From Macrocybe gigantea (Eukaryota; Basidiomycota; Agaricomycetes; Agaricales; Callistosporiaceae): 64,000 nt of DNA. Each line of letters opens with the position of its first letter. The stretch's first letter is position 1. Under the pieces are notes generated by a model that saw nothing but the letters and a program-made list of their open reading frames with translations, made no database searches and was not told where the DNA came from. The DNA lies in contig SJRY01000143.1 in NCBI GenBank assembly GCA_011319805.1, positions 248,001 through 312,000 of the forward strand, read 5' to 3'. The translations under genes and the position numbers were made by a program. Positions 1-12,835 of the stretch are shown here, piece after piece.

Positions 1-1634
1 AATGATATGCTTTGATGCAACATACATTGACATCAATGCGACTAGCTCTGCGTTCATGCTCTTGCAAATGCGGAGGCAAATTTGGGGGGTCTATGAGTCG
101 GGCATCGATTGATCTTTCGCGCTCAACGTCCTTGGCACTAGCAGAGGAACTTGGCATGTCTCCTTTCCCTACCACAAACGACTGGTAAGCCACAGAGCAG
201 AAATACAGTGGGAATGTCAGAAGACACACTTTTGTTATAGAGCACTTTACCCAGGAGGTGAAATAAGAACAGGGTCTGCTCCCGTCGAGCGACAGACTCT
301 AGAGTTGACACCAGCCCGGCGTTCCCAAGGCGTTTCTTACTCTTCTTTTTATTGTCTAAGTCAGTGGAACATGCAAACTGCAAGGACATGATGGCGCTTC
401 GTATATCCCCATTTGAAGCTTCGACTATCACGTCCAGTATATCACGGGAAGGCGGACCGGAGGCAGACGAGGCGAAATGCTTCTTCAAGAGGGCCTGCAA
501 TGCCTTGTGTAGGAGAGTCGGTGCAATCGGGTTAAAACTAGGATAAACAAATCAGAAGAATGCTTTTCTCAAGAGGACGAGCTCCTACACAATGGTGGTG
601 ACATATGGACCAAGCAGCAAATCTCTCGGCAATATGGTGCGTATGTCGACTGCACTATCCTGATCAACTAGCCTTCGTCTATCTGCTTGATCGTCAGTTT
701 CACCACGGACACCTGCGTCGCTCACGATCACAACTATGGGAATCGGAGGATCGGAAGGAGGGGCAGACATTAGAGAACGCAATGCTGCATGAAGTCTGAG
801 TTTTGTCTCAGAATGTAGTATGTTGGGAAGCTCTTCAAGAAGGATGATATGACGAGGGGCTGGTGAGAAAGGGGAAGATTCGGTCGAAGATGACTGAGTC
901 GACTGGGATGATCCAGCCACGTTCACATTCATGTCAGTCATGTTGATCGCGATACTTGAGCAACTCGCGCCACGATGCAGAAACGTCTCAAATCTTGAAA
1001 AATGAGATTCAAAGTCACCATTTTGATTCCAAAATTGTTCATCTAATGAAAGTTCTTAAGAGCACGCTAAGCATTGTCGTTTTTCTTAACTGACTTACTG
1101 GTGAATACATTTGGGGAACTATCGTTTATGGCATTTCGCCATTCGAGAATATCAAAGCCCATCTCACGAGCAAGGATCTTGATCGTCGTCGTTTTAGCGG
1201 TTCCAGCAGGACCAGTCAAGGCTAATATCCGCTTTGTAAAGTGTTATAAAGGAGAAGATGCATAGGGAATACTCCAAGCTTACTCTGTATGCTTTTAATT
1301 TTCTAGAAGGACCTCCTTCAAATGCTTCTTTGAACCAACGACGAACATCTTCAACTTTCCTGGCGTGAACTGCGAGCTCGGCCTGCAAGACCTGAGAACA
1401 GAAAGGTGTTATGAGAATATGCAGATCTTACCTCGGAAGATGGTTCATAGCGGTCGACCCATAATGCATCGTCTGTCACAGTTTCGGTCTAAGCCTTGAA
1501 ATGAACTGTTCGTACTCACTGAGGTCTTCTACGTGACTTTTGTGGTCCATTGCCTTGCCTTTGCCTTTGGACTCTGGCGAACTTGTGCTACTCTGGGTTG
1601 AAGGAATTCCCGCCGTCTTGAACTTTGAAAACAT
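1..1634 (-). CDS. RAD17: Rad17/Rad24 checkpoint clamp loader, 3' end outside the window
   Basis: DNA-damage checkpoint ATPase that loads the 9-1-1 clamp with RFC2-5 in the nucleus. Read on the minus strand over several exons. The start at 1634 opens MFSKFKTAGIPS, followed by a Ser/Lys-rich stretch and the family hallmark LWVDRYEP, then ELAVHARKVEDVRRWF. The Walker A motif GPAGTAKTT lies at about 1195-1220, followed by IKILAREMGFDILEWRN. A later exon (585-941) carries the Walker B-like IILLEELPN and IPIVVIVSDAG. The exon at 330-500 carries the sensor region SNGDIRSAIMSLQF, typical of Rad17. The last visible exon runs to a GTATGT donor near base 20, so the C-terminus lies beyond base 1. A longer upstream reading frame starting at 1893 is out of frame with the conserved protein and was not used. 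Family assignment is firm; exact splice sites are inferred. Confidence 0.9.
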
Positions 1635-2179
1635 CAATTTTATGTAAGAAATAATTAAGATGTCGACAAACTGCTGTCAGGGGATTGAATCGCCTCGAAG
1701 CCTGCGATAGTCCTTCTCTAGGTTTGAATCGTGTAGTCCTCGCTTTCTGTCGACTATTGGGTGCACTATGCCACGTGTTTGGGACATGATAGAAGAATTG
1801 CAATTTCAGTTTCGTTAAGGAGATGGAAAGATCATGGCTAAGAACTCGTATCGCGTCCAGACAACCATGACGTGACATTTTCACGTGATACATCAGGTGG
1901 ATGTCACTCCGAACGTGACAACGCGCTGCCCAATTCTGATTTGCATGCGCAAATGTCCAAAATCAATCTCTAGATATACTTAAGGTGCGTGCCCTCAGAT
2001 CGAAAATCTAAAGTGCATGCTGTTGGTAGCGAACACGAGTAGTTATACATCACTCTTAAATAATTAGACTGCGCTGCGAGACTGAGGACTATTCAGCCAA
2101 CAGTTATAGATAATTTGTTGTGATAGCAAGAAAACTGCCTACAAAAACGGATCGAGCAAACTCAGGCCGGTAGCTACAC
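1635..2179. other. Intergenic, no gene seen
   Basis: This 545 bp lies upstream of RAD17 and downstream of the GTPase gene. It has no conserved coding stretch, RNA gene or repeat that I recognise. It must contain the RAD17 promoter. Confidence 0.5.
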
Positions 2180-3087
2180 TCATGCAAAGAGACGGCGGAA
2201 CAATCGAGCAAGCCGTCGTCGCTTCCTTCCTTTTGAACCCAACGTGATATCAAGCACCCGAGCTGCTGCGGTTCGAGTGAAGTCTCGCTGGTATTCTTCC
2301 AATTCGCGCTGCACGCGAAGCTCCATTGATCGCTGGTCAAACATTGCCCCAATGATCTTCCAAGCCGAAGCCACGGAGCCATCATGATGGAAGAGTTTAG
2401 CGCCTCGGTTAAAGGCGGGCTTAAAGGATGGGTCATCCCTCAGTCTTCTCTCTGCGCTTCGACCTTCAGCTTCGTTCACTTCATCCCACATTGTCGTGAC
2501 CACGGCTACATTGCACATGAATTCGCGGCCACACAGTTCACAGAACGCGTCAAAGACGCGCAATGCCTCCCGATCGAATCCACGGTGGGTTACGGGGTGG
2601 AGATAAATTATACCGTGCAGAAGCCTGTTACATCTACGACTTTAAATAGTGTCAGCAAAGTCGCCGGAAAGAATTGATGGACTCACTGAGCTAGAAGAAA
2701 AGAAGAAATATCCATAAAGATATCCATGTTACTGCGATGTGTATGATCAGATCCTGGTGTATCGATCATTACCACAGTACGACCGTCGGCAGCTTTCACC
2801 GACCCGAATTGTGCTCTTTCGGTACACGGCGATAGGCTATCTGACACGACCAGTTTAGAGCCAACGATGAGATTTATGAACTGGGAGCCAGTCAGAAATA
2901 CAGTGCAGAATCTGAATAGATCATATACGGAGGATTTTCCACTCCCGATAATGCCCATGACGCTGGCGAAAGAAATCAGGAAGGCAGTGGGGCCCTGCAT
3001 TTTCAAACCCACGCTATTTCTATTGAGTTCTGCAACCATCATAACCACGTCAACGCACGTATGTAAATAGAACAGAATCTTCATCAC
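2180..3087 (-). CDS. P-loop GTPase, fungal AIG1-like G-domain protein
   Basis: A small predicted GTP-binding protein of the expanded Agaricomycete G-domain family (AIG1/septin-like fold); the cellular role is unknown. The G1 loop GIIGSGKSS is split from FINLIVGS by an intron with a GTATAT donor. Next come SLSPCTERAQFGSV (switch I region), the G3 motif MIDTPGSD, and, after a second intron, LLHGIIYLHPV and NVAVVTTMWDE, which takes the place of the G4 region. The C-terminus is basic (KGRKRRRLARLFRRLF) and might contact membrane or nucleic acid. The stop is at 2180. The start is uncertain: Met at 3087 or nearby Mets fit, and further 5' exons up to about 3420 cannot be excluded. The family is confident from motif order; the function is not. 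Confidence 0.65.
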
Positions 3088-4124
3088 ACCTTGTTGTTTT
3101 GCATAGCTGTCACGTCGTTGAGTAGTAATTCATAGTATCGCATTCTGTCTTCAAATAATCTCTTCTGCGACTTCATGACCATGAGTCCTCATGATTCAAG
3201 AGGAAATAAAAGGGCATGCACAGTGAGTCCGAATCTGCTCATAGCTGTTGAGCTGTTAAACACAAACATATACTTCTGCGAACTGCTGACGGCAGGCCGA
3301 GGAACACGCACTGATTGCAGATGTGAGTGGTCGTTCTTCTGGAGACAATAAGGGAGAGGCGAAAATCGTTCTACGATCATACGATGGTCCGATGAAGAGC
3401 CTCCCATCTGAGGTGTGCAAGTCGTGAGGTCACCAGAACGGCGCCAGAAGAAAAGCCTCACGAATGCAATGAGTCTTTGGCCACGGGAATTACCACCTAA
3501 TATATAAAACCATCGCCAGCCTGTCACCGAGATTCAGCATGGAGAGACCAGATCCAAGCATTGATGGATGCAATTATTTTGTGTCAGTGCGACTTTCGCA
3601 TGTGAGTTCGACTGCCATTCAAGTTACTATCTCGACCCCTTCCATCGGACGCTCACCAATTCGGACAGTCACAGAGTGACTTGTGACTTTTTGAACCTCC
3701 GCATACCGCTACCCTGGCATTGTCCGACTCGGTGTCAACGAGAACTCCGACACGGCAATCTGGGCTTTTTCGTTCTCGTCGTCCGGAGCATTATACATTA
3801 CAGAAATACCTGGAGGGTCTTCGTATAGTGTATTATATGTCCTGTGCCAAGTAAAGATTGAGAGTGGGAGAATTGACCGAGATATTTGAGGTGTCCGAAT
3901 GATGGGGGGTCCGATGTAAGGGGTTGAGATACTAGTGCACACGTTGTGTGCGTTGTGTCTGGTGATCAAAGCATTATAGAGACACTACGCATCCTTGAAT
4001 GATACACAATGTCGGAGAAAACGGAATATTGAATACTGAATGGTCACTCTCCCGAAGCATGGTGGGGGACAGAAATTTCCGGGTACTTCGTTCATCCACA
4101 AAAACGGATGGTCTATTCAAACGT
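3088..4124. other. Intergenic or unresolved 5' exons
   Basis: About 1 kb between the GTPase and the glucanase gene. Short open frames occur on both strands (for example minus 3189-3527), but none shows conserved motifs or convincing splice continuity. Part of 3088-3420 could be a 5' exon of the GTPase gene. Confidence 0.4.
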
Positions 4125-5816
4125 CTACAACAGGCCTACTAATGCTGGGCGGGCAACAGCTGGACGGGCCACGGCCACTGCGGTTGGACCAGACGCGGTA
4201 GCAGAAGCCACGAAAGCGTTGAAATTATAATTAGGAGGGTTGCTACGGAAGGTGAAGCCTCTTGGCGCGAACTGCAGAACGACGTTTCCGCCTCTCCAAA
4301 TGGTCGCCGTCACGTCGCAGGTTGGAACCAAAGGGATTGTCATCTTCCACAATCCAGCTGATGGAAGATCTTGCGCTAGGCTGGACGGACCGCAGGCTAT
4401 CTTAACGTTAGCGGGAGAAGTGAGGAATATCACGGCCCAAAGGCTGTCTTCGCTCTGAAATAGCTCATGAATAGATATGCTGACATGATCTATGATATAT
4501 TTTGCTTACCCATTCCGCATTTCTGGGCCGTCCCACATAGTCCGGTGCCATGGCATCGGTGGGATAGAGTCTGGACCACAGGATAATGCTATCTCTAGTG
4601 ACTGTAGGATAATAGCCGGTCTTGAATGCAACGATGTAGTACTCCATCAGATCTAGCCAGCCTACGATGAAGATCAGTGTCAGCTTCTTAGGCGCAAATA
4701 AAAGAGTGAGGGGGTTAACCTTGATGATCGTAACCATTGGTCCATGCCTCAGAGTTAGGTTGAGCACCAGCTATCGGGCCAACGTAGTGCGATTCTCCAT
4801 AATCATTCCATGTAATGACCTGTGCGATATCCACAGAGGCCCGATTCTCGATGATCAGCTCCCACTTCGATGCAAACAGCCATCGATCCGATTTATAAAT
4901 GAAATTCTTGTTATACGTGTCCGGACCGTAGTGCTGTTATGAAAGCAGTGATGGAGTGAGGGATTTTGAAAGAAGGGAAAGCGAGCTAAGACAGGAACCT
5001 TACCGTGAAAAACCACGGTGACACACCGGCCATATACGTACGGCCACCAAGATTTGAGATGTATGCCTTATCGGCATCGAAATTGGCATTATAATTGCCC
5101 ATCGGCCAGGCAGAATTCCACTACAGAGACGGATAAGACCCTTCAAATAAGTCCAACAGATTGATGTCAGGAAGCCTACGTTGAAAGCGCCGTCTAGAAA
5201 GTCAAGGCTTTGCAATTCGCCAGGATCAACGAAAAAAGAAGGGACAAAGTAGACTGGGGGTAGGTCGAAATTCAGGAGCCTTCTCCAGCCGGCGCGCATG
5301 TCAGGTTCCCCAAAAGTGCAATGCTCGCCAGAAAACGTCGAGATCAACGGTCGACCTCTGTAGTACAGATAATTGGGATGCACCGCATGAGCGCGCAAGT
5401 ATACTCCAAAGAGTTCAATGTCGTTTCTCGACCCACAGGGTATGGAGGTCATATCAAAGGAGAGGAAGAGTTTGAAGTTATGTGTTGCGACCGCTCTAAA
5501 GGCGTCAGCCACCCTTTCTGGTTGCCAGCTGTCGCGCCCGATGTTAAGAACGAACGCATCCAACCCTTTTGATGCTGCAAGCCTGATATCTACGCCGCTA
5601 TAAGCATCGACAGTCCACGTTGAGAAGTAGAACGGGAAAAAAACCTCGGTTCCAATCCGCGACAGTGTAGGGATAGGTATTCCCCACCATGAAGTGGGCG
5701 ACGGCATATTTGGGCTCTGGACCATCAGCGACAATGTTCTGAAGGGTCGGAAACGCCGATGACGCGACAATGCGTAAAGAAAGTGTAACTGAGAGAAGCT
5801 GAGCGAGAAGCAACAT
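4125..5816 (-). CDS. Secreted alpha-1,3-glucanase, GH71 (mutanase)
   Basis: Predicted endo-alpha-1,3-glucanase acting on cell-wall alpha-glucan outside the cell. Met at 5816 opens a hydrophobic signal peptide (MLLLAQLLSVTLSL). The GH71 signature follows: KYAVAHFMVGNTYPYTVADW, then, after an intron whose acceptor gives NRDIRLAASKG, LDAFVLNIG and FKLFLSFDM. Downstream are PLISTFSGEHCTFG and PPVYFVPSFFVDPG. The C-terminal exons carry the usual beta-sandwich region (TIPLVPTCDVTATIWRGG, APRGFTFRSNPPNYNFN), ending at 4125 in an Ala/Val-rich tail. Several introns interrupt the 4.4-5.2 kb part, and I did not resolve every boundary there. The length, roughly 440-460 residues, fits the fungal family. 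The gene points away from UBA2 with a short spacer. Confidence 0.88.
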
Positions 5817-6211
5817 GATGGGTAGGCGTATGAGGCGGGACAGAGTGTTTTGTCATCCTCCACGATACGGCGAGCAAATCTGTGGAGACTGGCTGACACG
5901 ATCAGTAAAGGCCAAGCGACAGAGCATCGTCAGCACTCACATATGATGTATTTATATCGCGATAGCAAGTAACACTATACAGTTGTATGAAGGATAAAAA
6001 AATATAGACAGGTGTAAAAATAACGAATCATGCCGGAGAATTAGCAAGACGATAACATAGTATGCGCGCTGGGAAGCAAAAAGACGAAGATGCAAGGGAC
6101 TACCTCGGTGCTCGACCTGCAAAGCCTACACAAAGCAGGCGAGGGTGATTAGTGCAGTGATACAAAAACCTTGAATAAGAGGTAATCGGTAGTGCGAAAC
6201 CAGGAATGGTT
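5817..6211. other. Intergenic, no gene seen
   Basis: About 395 bp between the glucanase start and the UBA2 stop (both minus strand). It is AT-rich around 5940-6060. No coding or RNA signal was recognised. Confidence 0.5.
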
Positions 6212-8746
6212 TTAGTCGATTTCGATAACCTCGTCTCCTAGATGGTCATCAACTCCATTAAGGAGGACGAGACCATCTTTTTCAAGTCGTCTCCTCTTGC
6301 TTGGACTAGCTTGGCCGTCAATCTCCGTTTTGGACCGTTTCGGCATCGGTGCCAAATCAATGATATCGTTGTCTTCTGTTGGCCGTGCTCGTTTCAGAGA
6401 CACCTTGACCGGCGTCTCTGGAGGCGGAGGTACAACTTTCGGTTTCTTCGGCGGCTTGGGAAGAGGATCGGGAAGAATGAAAGGTGGTGCATCGGCTGGG
6501 TAGTTGGGCCTGTGCAGAAGTATTCAGGGATCTAAGGTCAAAGTGTTTGATATGTCTTGGCACGCACGGTAAATCAGCAATGCCGAATGCTATGGTGCCC
6601 AGTTCCCCATCTTCGTCAACGATGGTGAGAAATTTACCACGGGTCACGCTAAGGCTCTCCAGAGTCCGCTCGTTGTTATCGTCCCAGTCCGGGTCGCTCA
6701 GTACTCTCTTGTCTTCGTAGACGCTGACTTCTCGCTCGTCGTCGCCAAGGATACCTCGGACGACTTCGCCTAATCGCGCTCGCGAAGGATCGCAAAGCAG
6801 TGTGGCGTATGTATCCCTACAAACACCACATTTGGGGTTTGGCGGGGAGAGACGAATGGTGCTCAAAGGTACGGATGGTTTATATTGCAGATGCACGTTT
6901 CTCAAGCGATCGTACGATTTCCGTAACATCTGGAGGGCTTGTAGGACTATGAGACCAGAGATGATGGCGTTTGTGGTTGCAATCGCAGGAATGATGTTTC
7001 CAGCCATTTCTTAAGAAACATCAGCAGATAGACGATGGATTTAAGAAATGTTTGCCCTACCCTTGACTTCCCATCGAGTCTTTCCCTCGATGCCGTATGC
7101 CGCAGACCGCAAGTTTGATGCGGCGGTGACGAAGTCTAAAGTATCATCGTCGTCTTTGTCAAAGGAGATGCTTTCTTCACCATTCCTCAATCTTTCCGCT
7201 AGGCGGTTGGAGCTGCAATATCCTGCGTCAACGTATTCTGGTTCGCTGACCTTGACCTAGATCCCACCTTGAAACGAATAGTTCAACATTGTCACGAAGT
7301 GTCAATGTCTTCTGATCCTTCAATCGGGCCGCTGTTCCGTTGGAATGCCCATTCAACTGTTTTTCCAAACCCTTGTTGGCGTGGTCATTTTTCACGGACC
7401 CATTCTGTTGTCCGCCCAGGCGAAGCATAGATGTACCATCTAATATCTTGTCGAAGTCTAGCGGTACAGGTGGGGACCGCGTCTTCCACATATCGGACAT
7501 GAGAAGCAGATTCTTTATATCCGCGTTGAAGACCTGAATTCGGCCTTAAGGCGGGCAAGCATTGATACGAGGGGAAGATACTCACTTTTTGAAAGACCAT
7601 CCTAGCAGCGTCTCTATGCGTGTCTACGGAAGCTGACCTGAGGGCATTGCGAACGTTCTGAAATGCCATCGCCTCTTTGCGAAGGGCTGCTATCTCTTGG
7701 GCTGTGGGTAGAAAGTTTAGCCAGCCGCAAACTGAATTGGTCACAAGGCGACCCCCACCGTTCTCCCCTTGCTTCTCGGCTTCGTCTAGTTCGCCCACTG
7801 CATCCTCATCCTCCCCAAATAATTGCCTGAAACAAATGACCTTGAGAAAATGTACGCTGAGATGGATTAGATGAAAGTAGACCCACCCCATGAGGTAACT
7901 CTTGCTCCACACTATGCAATGTATGGGCTGCGAAGGCGTCGAGCGAATGGTGCAGACAGGGAATGATTTCGGCGTTGGCTTCGGGATACAATCAAAGCAT
8001 TCTGTCCGATCCTGCGTCATACATGTCAGATAATATGAAGGGACAAGCTGCGAGTCCCAGAAACCTTCAACAGGGGCTGGACTTGGCCCAAGTAACCAGC
8101 TGTGCCTGATTCAACGAGTGGGACTTGAGCGGCCATGCACATTTTGTTCACGTGCCTGCGGGCGTCTAGTCGGAAGGCATCAAAGACCGAAATAACAGGA
8201 GGCGAAATCATGCAGCCTGACCCAGGTTATCCAATGCGTTGAGGACGATGTCGAACTGTTGGAACCAGGGAATGTCGTACTGAGGTTCTTTAATATTGCC
8301 GTGTATCGGGTTTATGTGCACATTGGGATTGAATGCCCCAGCAGTTTGTGCAGCAATCTGGAGCCACGAAAGACATGAAGGGATCCGGGGGGGTCAGTAT
8401 AAAATTCTGGAAGAGAACTGTATACACATGAACCCTCACCAATGCTTTACTCTGTTTGACATCCTTTTTCCTAAACAAAAACTGACGATTGAGGTTGGAC
8501 AGATCGATGGTATCAAGATCTAGTAGGGTAATTTTTCCAAAGCCAGTCAAGACAATGTTTTTGACTGAGTACAAGGCCGGTGAGCGATCATTTTATCTTT
8601 TGGAATACGAAAGGCAAAAACTAACGCAGTTCACAGCCGATTCCACCAGCTCCCACCAGCAAAACCTTAGTGTTCGAGAGCCGCGCGTACAGCTCGTCGC
8701 CCAAGATAGCCCTGGCATGTGCGCTGCGACCGGGAGCGGTTGACAT
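6212..8746 (-). CDS. UBA2: SUMO-activating enzyme subunit 2 (Uba2)
   Basis: Catalytic subunit of the heterodimeric SUMO E1 (with Aos1); it adenylates SUMO and carries it as a thioester in the nucleus. Start Met at 8746 gives [16 protein letters not shown], then the nucleotide-binding [31 protein letters not shown], the crossover loop with the catalytic cysteine in [18 protein letters not shown], and zinc-ligand pairs TECFDC and PKCGVC. The adenylation segment [17 protein letters not shown] is complete, and the ubiquitin-fold domain follows. The C-terminus has several basic clusters ([17 protein letters not shown]) consistent with nuclear import, and ends in an acidic VIEID. The gene has multiple short introns. 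An upstream open extension to 9016 lacks family similarity and was rejected as coding. Assignment is very strong. Confidence 0.95.
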
Positions 8747-9554
8747 GATACAATGATGGTTGGCGGTCGGATCTTGGTCCGGTATGGGGGAGAAAAGACG
8801 GCGGGTGCGACGAGAAAGATGAGGACAATGGCAGAGCGGAAACTGGCTCCTGGTTACGGTAAGAAAGTGGTCGTTTGGGACAATGTTTCGCCAGATTTTG
8901 GTGGACGCGAGCGTCACATTTGCGTAGGTCGCACGTGACTCACCTTTACAAATAACGCTTTGAAATTCCAACAGTTGATTGACCTGAGAGTGCGAGGTAG
9001 AACCGCGGTCATCCATTAGCGCGACATTCGGCGTAGTAATTTGACCTCAAAGGATGGGGAATGACTGTTTATAACCAGCGTATCGCAACATAATTGTGCC
9101 CCCAAATCTGAACGCACAGGACTAGTGTCAACAATTTGCATCCCCGCAGAACCGATCATACTTTACGGTGACTTTGACATCCCATTAACCGCTACGTACA
9201 TCATTTTATAAACGGCTGCGACAACGACATTTTGGTTCGAGTTCTGTTGGGACCCGTTGCAAACTTGCCGTCCACATTGTGGACTATAACATCCTCTGTG
9301 CCCCATGCTATGACCGATAAATATCTACGGTACTACTGAGGCGATGACCTCGAGACTGACATCGTACATCGGAGATGGTCATTGCAATAATCCGTACAAC
9401 CAAACGGGGACTTTGCGGCTCACGTTTCTGGTTTACTCTACCTACAAAATACTGAAAAATATCACAAATTATATATTATATACCAAAACCCCTTCATAAA
9501 TTATCCAAAAAGATGCGAGCACTTCATGGCTTTTGGATCAACGTCGTCAAGAGA
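8747..9554. other. Intergenic, no gene seen
   Basis: About 800 bp upstream of UBA2 and downstream of the next minus-strand gene. It includes an AT-rich tract near 9450-9500 that may be the 3' end of the neighbouring transcript. No conserved coding sequence was seen. Confidence 0.5.
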
Positions 9555-10697
9555 TCACCCACCTGTAGATCTGCCTACTACGCTGGTCGTCTCCTCCAAC
9601 CGGTTGTTATTCGTAAAGTCGGCTTTCTGTATACGTGCCAAGTCGAAGACATGATTAGATGTCGAGGTGCTAGCAACGACATGGGTGCCCGTCAAATTGC
9701 TGAGCGACGCTGCGGAGCCGAGGCGACGGGAAGCGAGAGTCATCGAATGCGATGACCAAAATGAGTCGTATGTGAGGGGCGTAGATGAGGTCGACATAGA
9801 GCTAAAGTCTGGCGGCTCTCGTGCAGATAACGAGCCGGCTTTGGAATGCGATCGCCGATGCATAGTTGCCGAATTCTGTGTTGTCGGTAGATTCCATGTC
9901 ATGGAGGAGAGAGATGGCTGAGATCCTGATGCATCTAGTCTTCCATTTCTGCTCTCTATCGATGGATGACTGGCAGCGCTTCCAAGCTCGATATGGGAGC
10001 TACTAACAAGCGTAGACGGGGAGGCGCCAGTTGATACAGCCGAGTGTTGATCAACATTTTCGGTGCTCGTGTCCGGCGTTGTGAGTGGACATGAACTGGC
10101 CGCTGAAGAGATCAGCGTCGGACTGCGTGCCGGGAAAGACGATGCTGTAGAGGTGAAATTGACAGTCGAACCTCTGGGACGTGACGATTCCGCCGGTTCT
10201 GGATCGCCTTCCCCGGCAAGGGTCGCTATCGAACTATTCCGTGAAAGGGTGGACAACCCAGATTGGAGAAATAAAGCGTTATGAGCAGCATCGTTTCCGG
10301 TGGATGTCGACACGAATTGGCCAATGTCTTTTCGCGGAATTGTCGTAGCAGACAGAATCGCATACGGCTTTGAGCCTCGGTGATGGGAATGATGGAAGTA
10401 CAAATTCTCGACCTCGTTAAGACTTTGCTTTTGCTTGTGCATGTTCGCGTCCCGTAAGAACCGACTTGACGAGAAGATGTATAAAAGCATACCCAACCAT
10501 AGTCGACCTTCAGTTTGGCGTATTGTAACCGCATTTGCAGCTGCCGAGAGAGCTACCGGGCAAGAAAATTTATCAGAATTAGCACTTCAAACCTAAACAG
10601 TGAATCGTACGTGATTTGCCTTTGCCCTTTCAACAGTGAGCTTGCGGCGTTTATCTGTCTCATTCGATTGGGTGTTGGTCAAGGCCTGACCACCCAT
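9555..10697 (-). CDS. Serine-rich hypothetical protein with N-terminal helical motif
   Basis: Function not recognised. Three exons join well: Met at 10697 (MGGQALTNTQSNETDKRRK), an exon giving RQLQMRLQYAKLKVDYGW, and, after an intron with a GTATGC donor and CACAAG acceptor, QKQSLNEVENLYFHHSHH. The N-terminal 70 residues look helical and amphipathic and are the part most likely to be conserved. The remaining 230 or so residues are rich in Ser, Thr, Ala and Asn and look disordered, with many potential Ser-Pro and Thr-Pro phosphosites. There are no membrane segments or signal peptide. The splice joins, which restore one continuous helix, support a real gene. It could be a regulatory or scaffold protein, but the sequence does not show which. 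Confidence 0.7.
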
Positions 10698-11000
10698 GGT
10701 TGGTATACTAGGTACCTCCGTAACCAGTTTCGTAAAAGGCCGACAGGTACTGTCGCCCCAAAGGGCTGGTGCGAAGGATGAAGAGACCTAGGAGGTCCTG
10801 CAGCTTGTCTTGCAGGTCTGACACGGGTTCAAGGCGACAAGAAAAGTTTACAGGCACGTGTAGCAAAAGGTCACATGCCTCAAGAACATGATCACGTGAT
10901 TACAAACGTCAAATCAGATAGGGGCTAAGAATATCCAGTGCTGGTGCGATTGCGACATCCTCACAGGTTCCTTGAGAATCTACAGTTCTAGCTCTCAAAC
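10698..11000. promoter_or_regulatory. Divergent intergenic region, hypothetical gene / BNA1
   Basis: This 303 bp separates two divergent start codons and must hold both promoters. CACGTG-like elements occur near 10855 and 10890 (CACGTGTA, TCACGTGA), which are E-box type palindromes. Their use is inferred only. Confidence 0.4.
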
Positions 11001-11687
11001 ATGCCCCTAGCACCTCCGATAAACTTTCCTGCATGGCTGGCTAAAAATCAGAATCTGTTGCAGCCTCCCGTCAACAATTACTGCCTCTATAGAGAGAAGG
11101 ACTTCATTGTTATGGCAGTCGGTGGTCCAAACGAGAGAAATGATTATCACATAAACGAAACTGAGGTATATCTCTGCGCGAATAAGTTAGATCTTGATCT
11201 TACTCGAATTTTCAGGAATGGTTCTATCAATACAGCGGAGGCATGTTACTGAAAGTTGTAGATGACGGCATCTTTCGGAATATCAGGATCGAAGAGGGAG
11301 AGATGTTCCTGCTTCCAGGTTCTTGCTACGATCTTCTATACACTGATAGCCTGACCATGGTCGTCTAGCCAATACTCCTCACAATCCGGTCCGGTTTGCA
11401 GACACGATTGGCATTGTCATTGAGCGTGTACGACCTGAAGGATCCATTGGTGCGCATGTTCCTCAACTCTGATGCTTTTGTTGTCTCCTAAGGTATGTTG
11501 GATTTGCTTAGACCGTCTTCGCTGGTATTGCCCCTCAAAGTCACACCGGGAGCCGACCATCATTCACGAGGAGTCGTTCCATGTGACCGACCTTGGAACA
11601 CAGCTTAAGCCTGTCATCCAAAGATGGATGAACCAGGAAGACCTTCGGCGCTGCAAAACTTGCGGCACTGTCGCCCCGCCCAAGTAA
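11001..11687 (+). CDS. BNA1: 3-hydroxyanthranilate 3,4-dioxygenase
   Basis: Cytosolic non-haem iron enzyme of the kynurenine pathway. It opens 3-hydroxyanthranilate to the precursor of quinolinate for de novo NAD synthesis. Four exons fit exactly: 11001-11165, 11216-11318, 11369-11449 and 11512-11687, giving 174 residues. Features in order are [39 protein letters not shown] (first His ligand region) joined by the first splice to EWFYQYSGG, the cupin core with EGEMFLLP spliced to [13 protein letters not shown] (second His), [10 protein letters not shown] spliced to RLRWYC, and the C-terminal rubredoxin-like pair CKTC. The length matches the family and all splice phases close. The stop TAA is at 11685-11687. 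No oddities were seen. Confidence 0.96.
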
Positions 11688-12835
11688 GTACAAATTAGAT
11701 CGCCTCCAATCATTTCCCGATGATCATATGCCCACCTGCGACCATGTCTAATGGACGGTTTCCTACAGGTGATCCATCTTTTCAGGGACATCTTTGAACC
11801 ATGCTTAATCTTGTCATTCCTCGGCAAGGCAGATGTCTTGCCATTCTTGAATTTATTTTGTATCTATCCCGAGGACCGAAACTTTGATATTGACAAGCAG
11901 CCTGCTCGTCTCGGAATGATCAAGCATTGGCGAACCATAAGATTACGGATCCGCAAATAGACACGCCTGATGGAAACCGTCTTTTGGTTCAGACTGCCAT
12001 ATCCATATTACACTTCAACTATCTTTTTTAACAGAAATCACGGCCAATTCGACCGATTTTATCGCTTCATTGAAGTTCCCCTGTCATCCCATGCCTGCAT
12101 CGCATAGCTGATTGATTTGCTGAACTTGCTGACTTCGCGAACAGCCTTTCATCACTGAGCACTGCCTGTCATTGCCTGAGACTATTTTTTTTTATTTTCG
12201 GCTCAGCTGTTCTAGGCCTATCACAAGGGAAAGACGGCTACCCCATCTACATGCCCAGTCAGACTGACGCAACGCTCTTTTTCTCCTTTCAGTAGTCGTT
12301 GACGCAAGGGCTTTTTCATTCCGTCTCATCGGATGAAAATCACTCGCATATTTGCCGGTGTCGGCAACAATGTTTACCCGGCATCTCATCGCCGTTCCGC
12401 TACTGATGCTGCGTCCGTCCCTCGTTCGAGGCAAAAGATTAATCGATACCTCTGTACTCAACTTGATCAGAGAAATGGAGCGGGCGACGAGGCCTGCTGT
12501 TTGTAACCCTTATTTCGTGTTGAGAATCACCGCCTCCAATTATTATCTAGACTTTTTCCAGGTTTGTCCCTTTGTTCCTCAAAGGTACACCATTCCTGCT
12601 GTCATATCAGTGCCTTCGATCATGACCGAACAGCCTTCCGAAATGAAAGCCAGGCTGAAATCGGGATCCGACGTCTTCAACTCCGATTCCTTCATCCATT
12701 CTAGAAATGGTGCAATTGGCTTTTCAGAGCCCCTAAAGCCCCGTGATATAAAGTGGACATCAGTTTGGACCCTCTCCCAACGCCAATCGTTCCCCCCTAG
12801 TCACTACCTGCCCTCCGCACCACCGCGACCTAGCC
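11688..12835. other. Intergenic, no supported gene
   Basis: About 1.15 kb between BNA1 and the repeat-protein gene. A 167-codon open frame at 12352-12855 has no recognisable domain and runs into the next gene out of frame, so I do not call it. The stretch just before 12836 is pyrimidine-rich (12770-12830), as is common before transcription starts of strongly expressed fungal genes. Confidence 0.45.

Noticed and set aside
1588..1893. 101-codon open frame upstream of RAD17
   Set aside because: It is out of frame with the conserved LWVDRYEP region, while Met 1634 gives a proper Rad17 N-terminus.
8747..9016. N-terminal extension of UBA2
   Set aside because: Open in frame, but composition is unlike the family; the start at 8746 is directly before the conserved [10 protein letters not shown] region.
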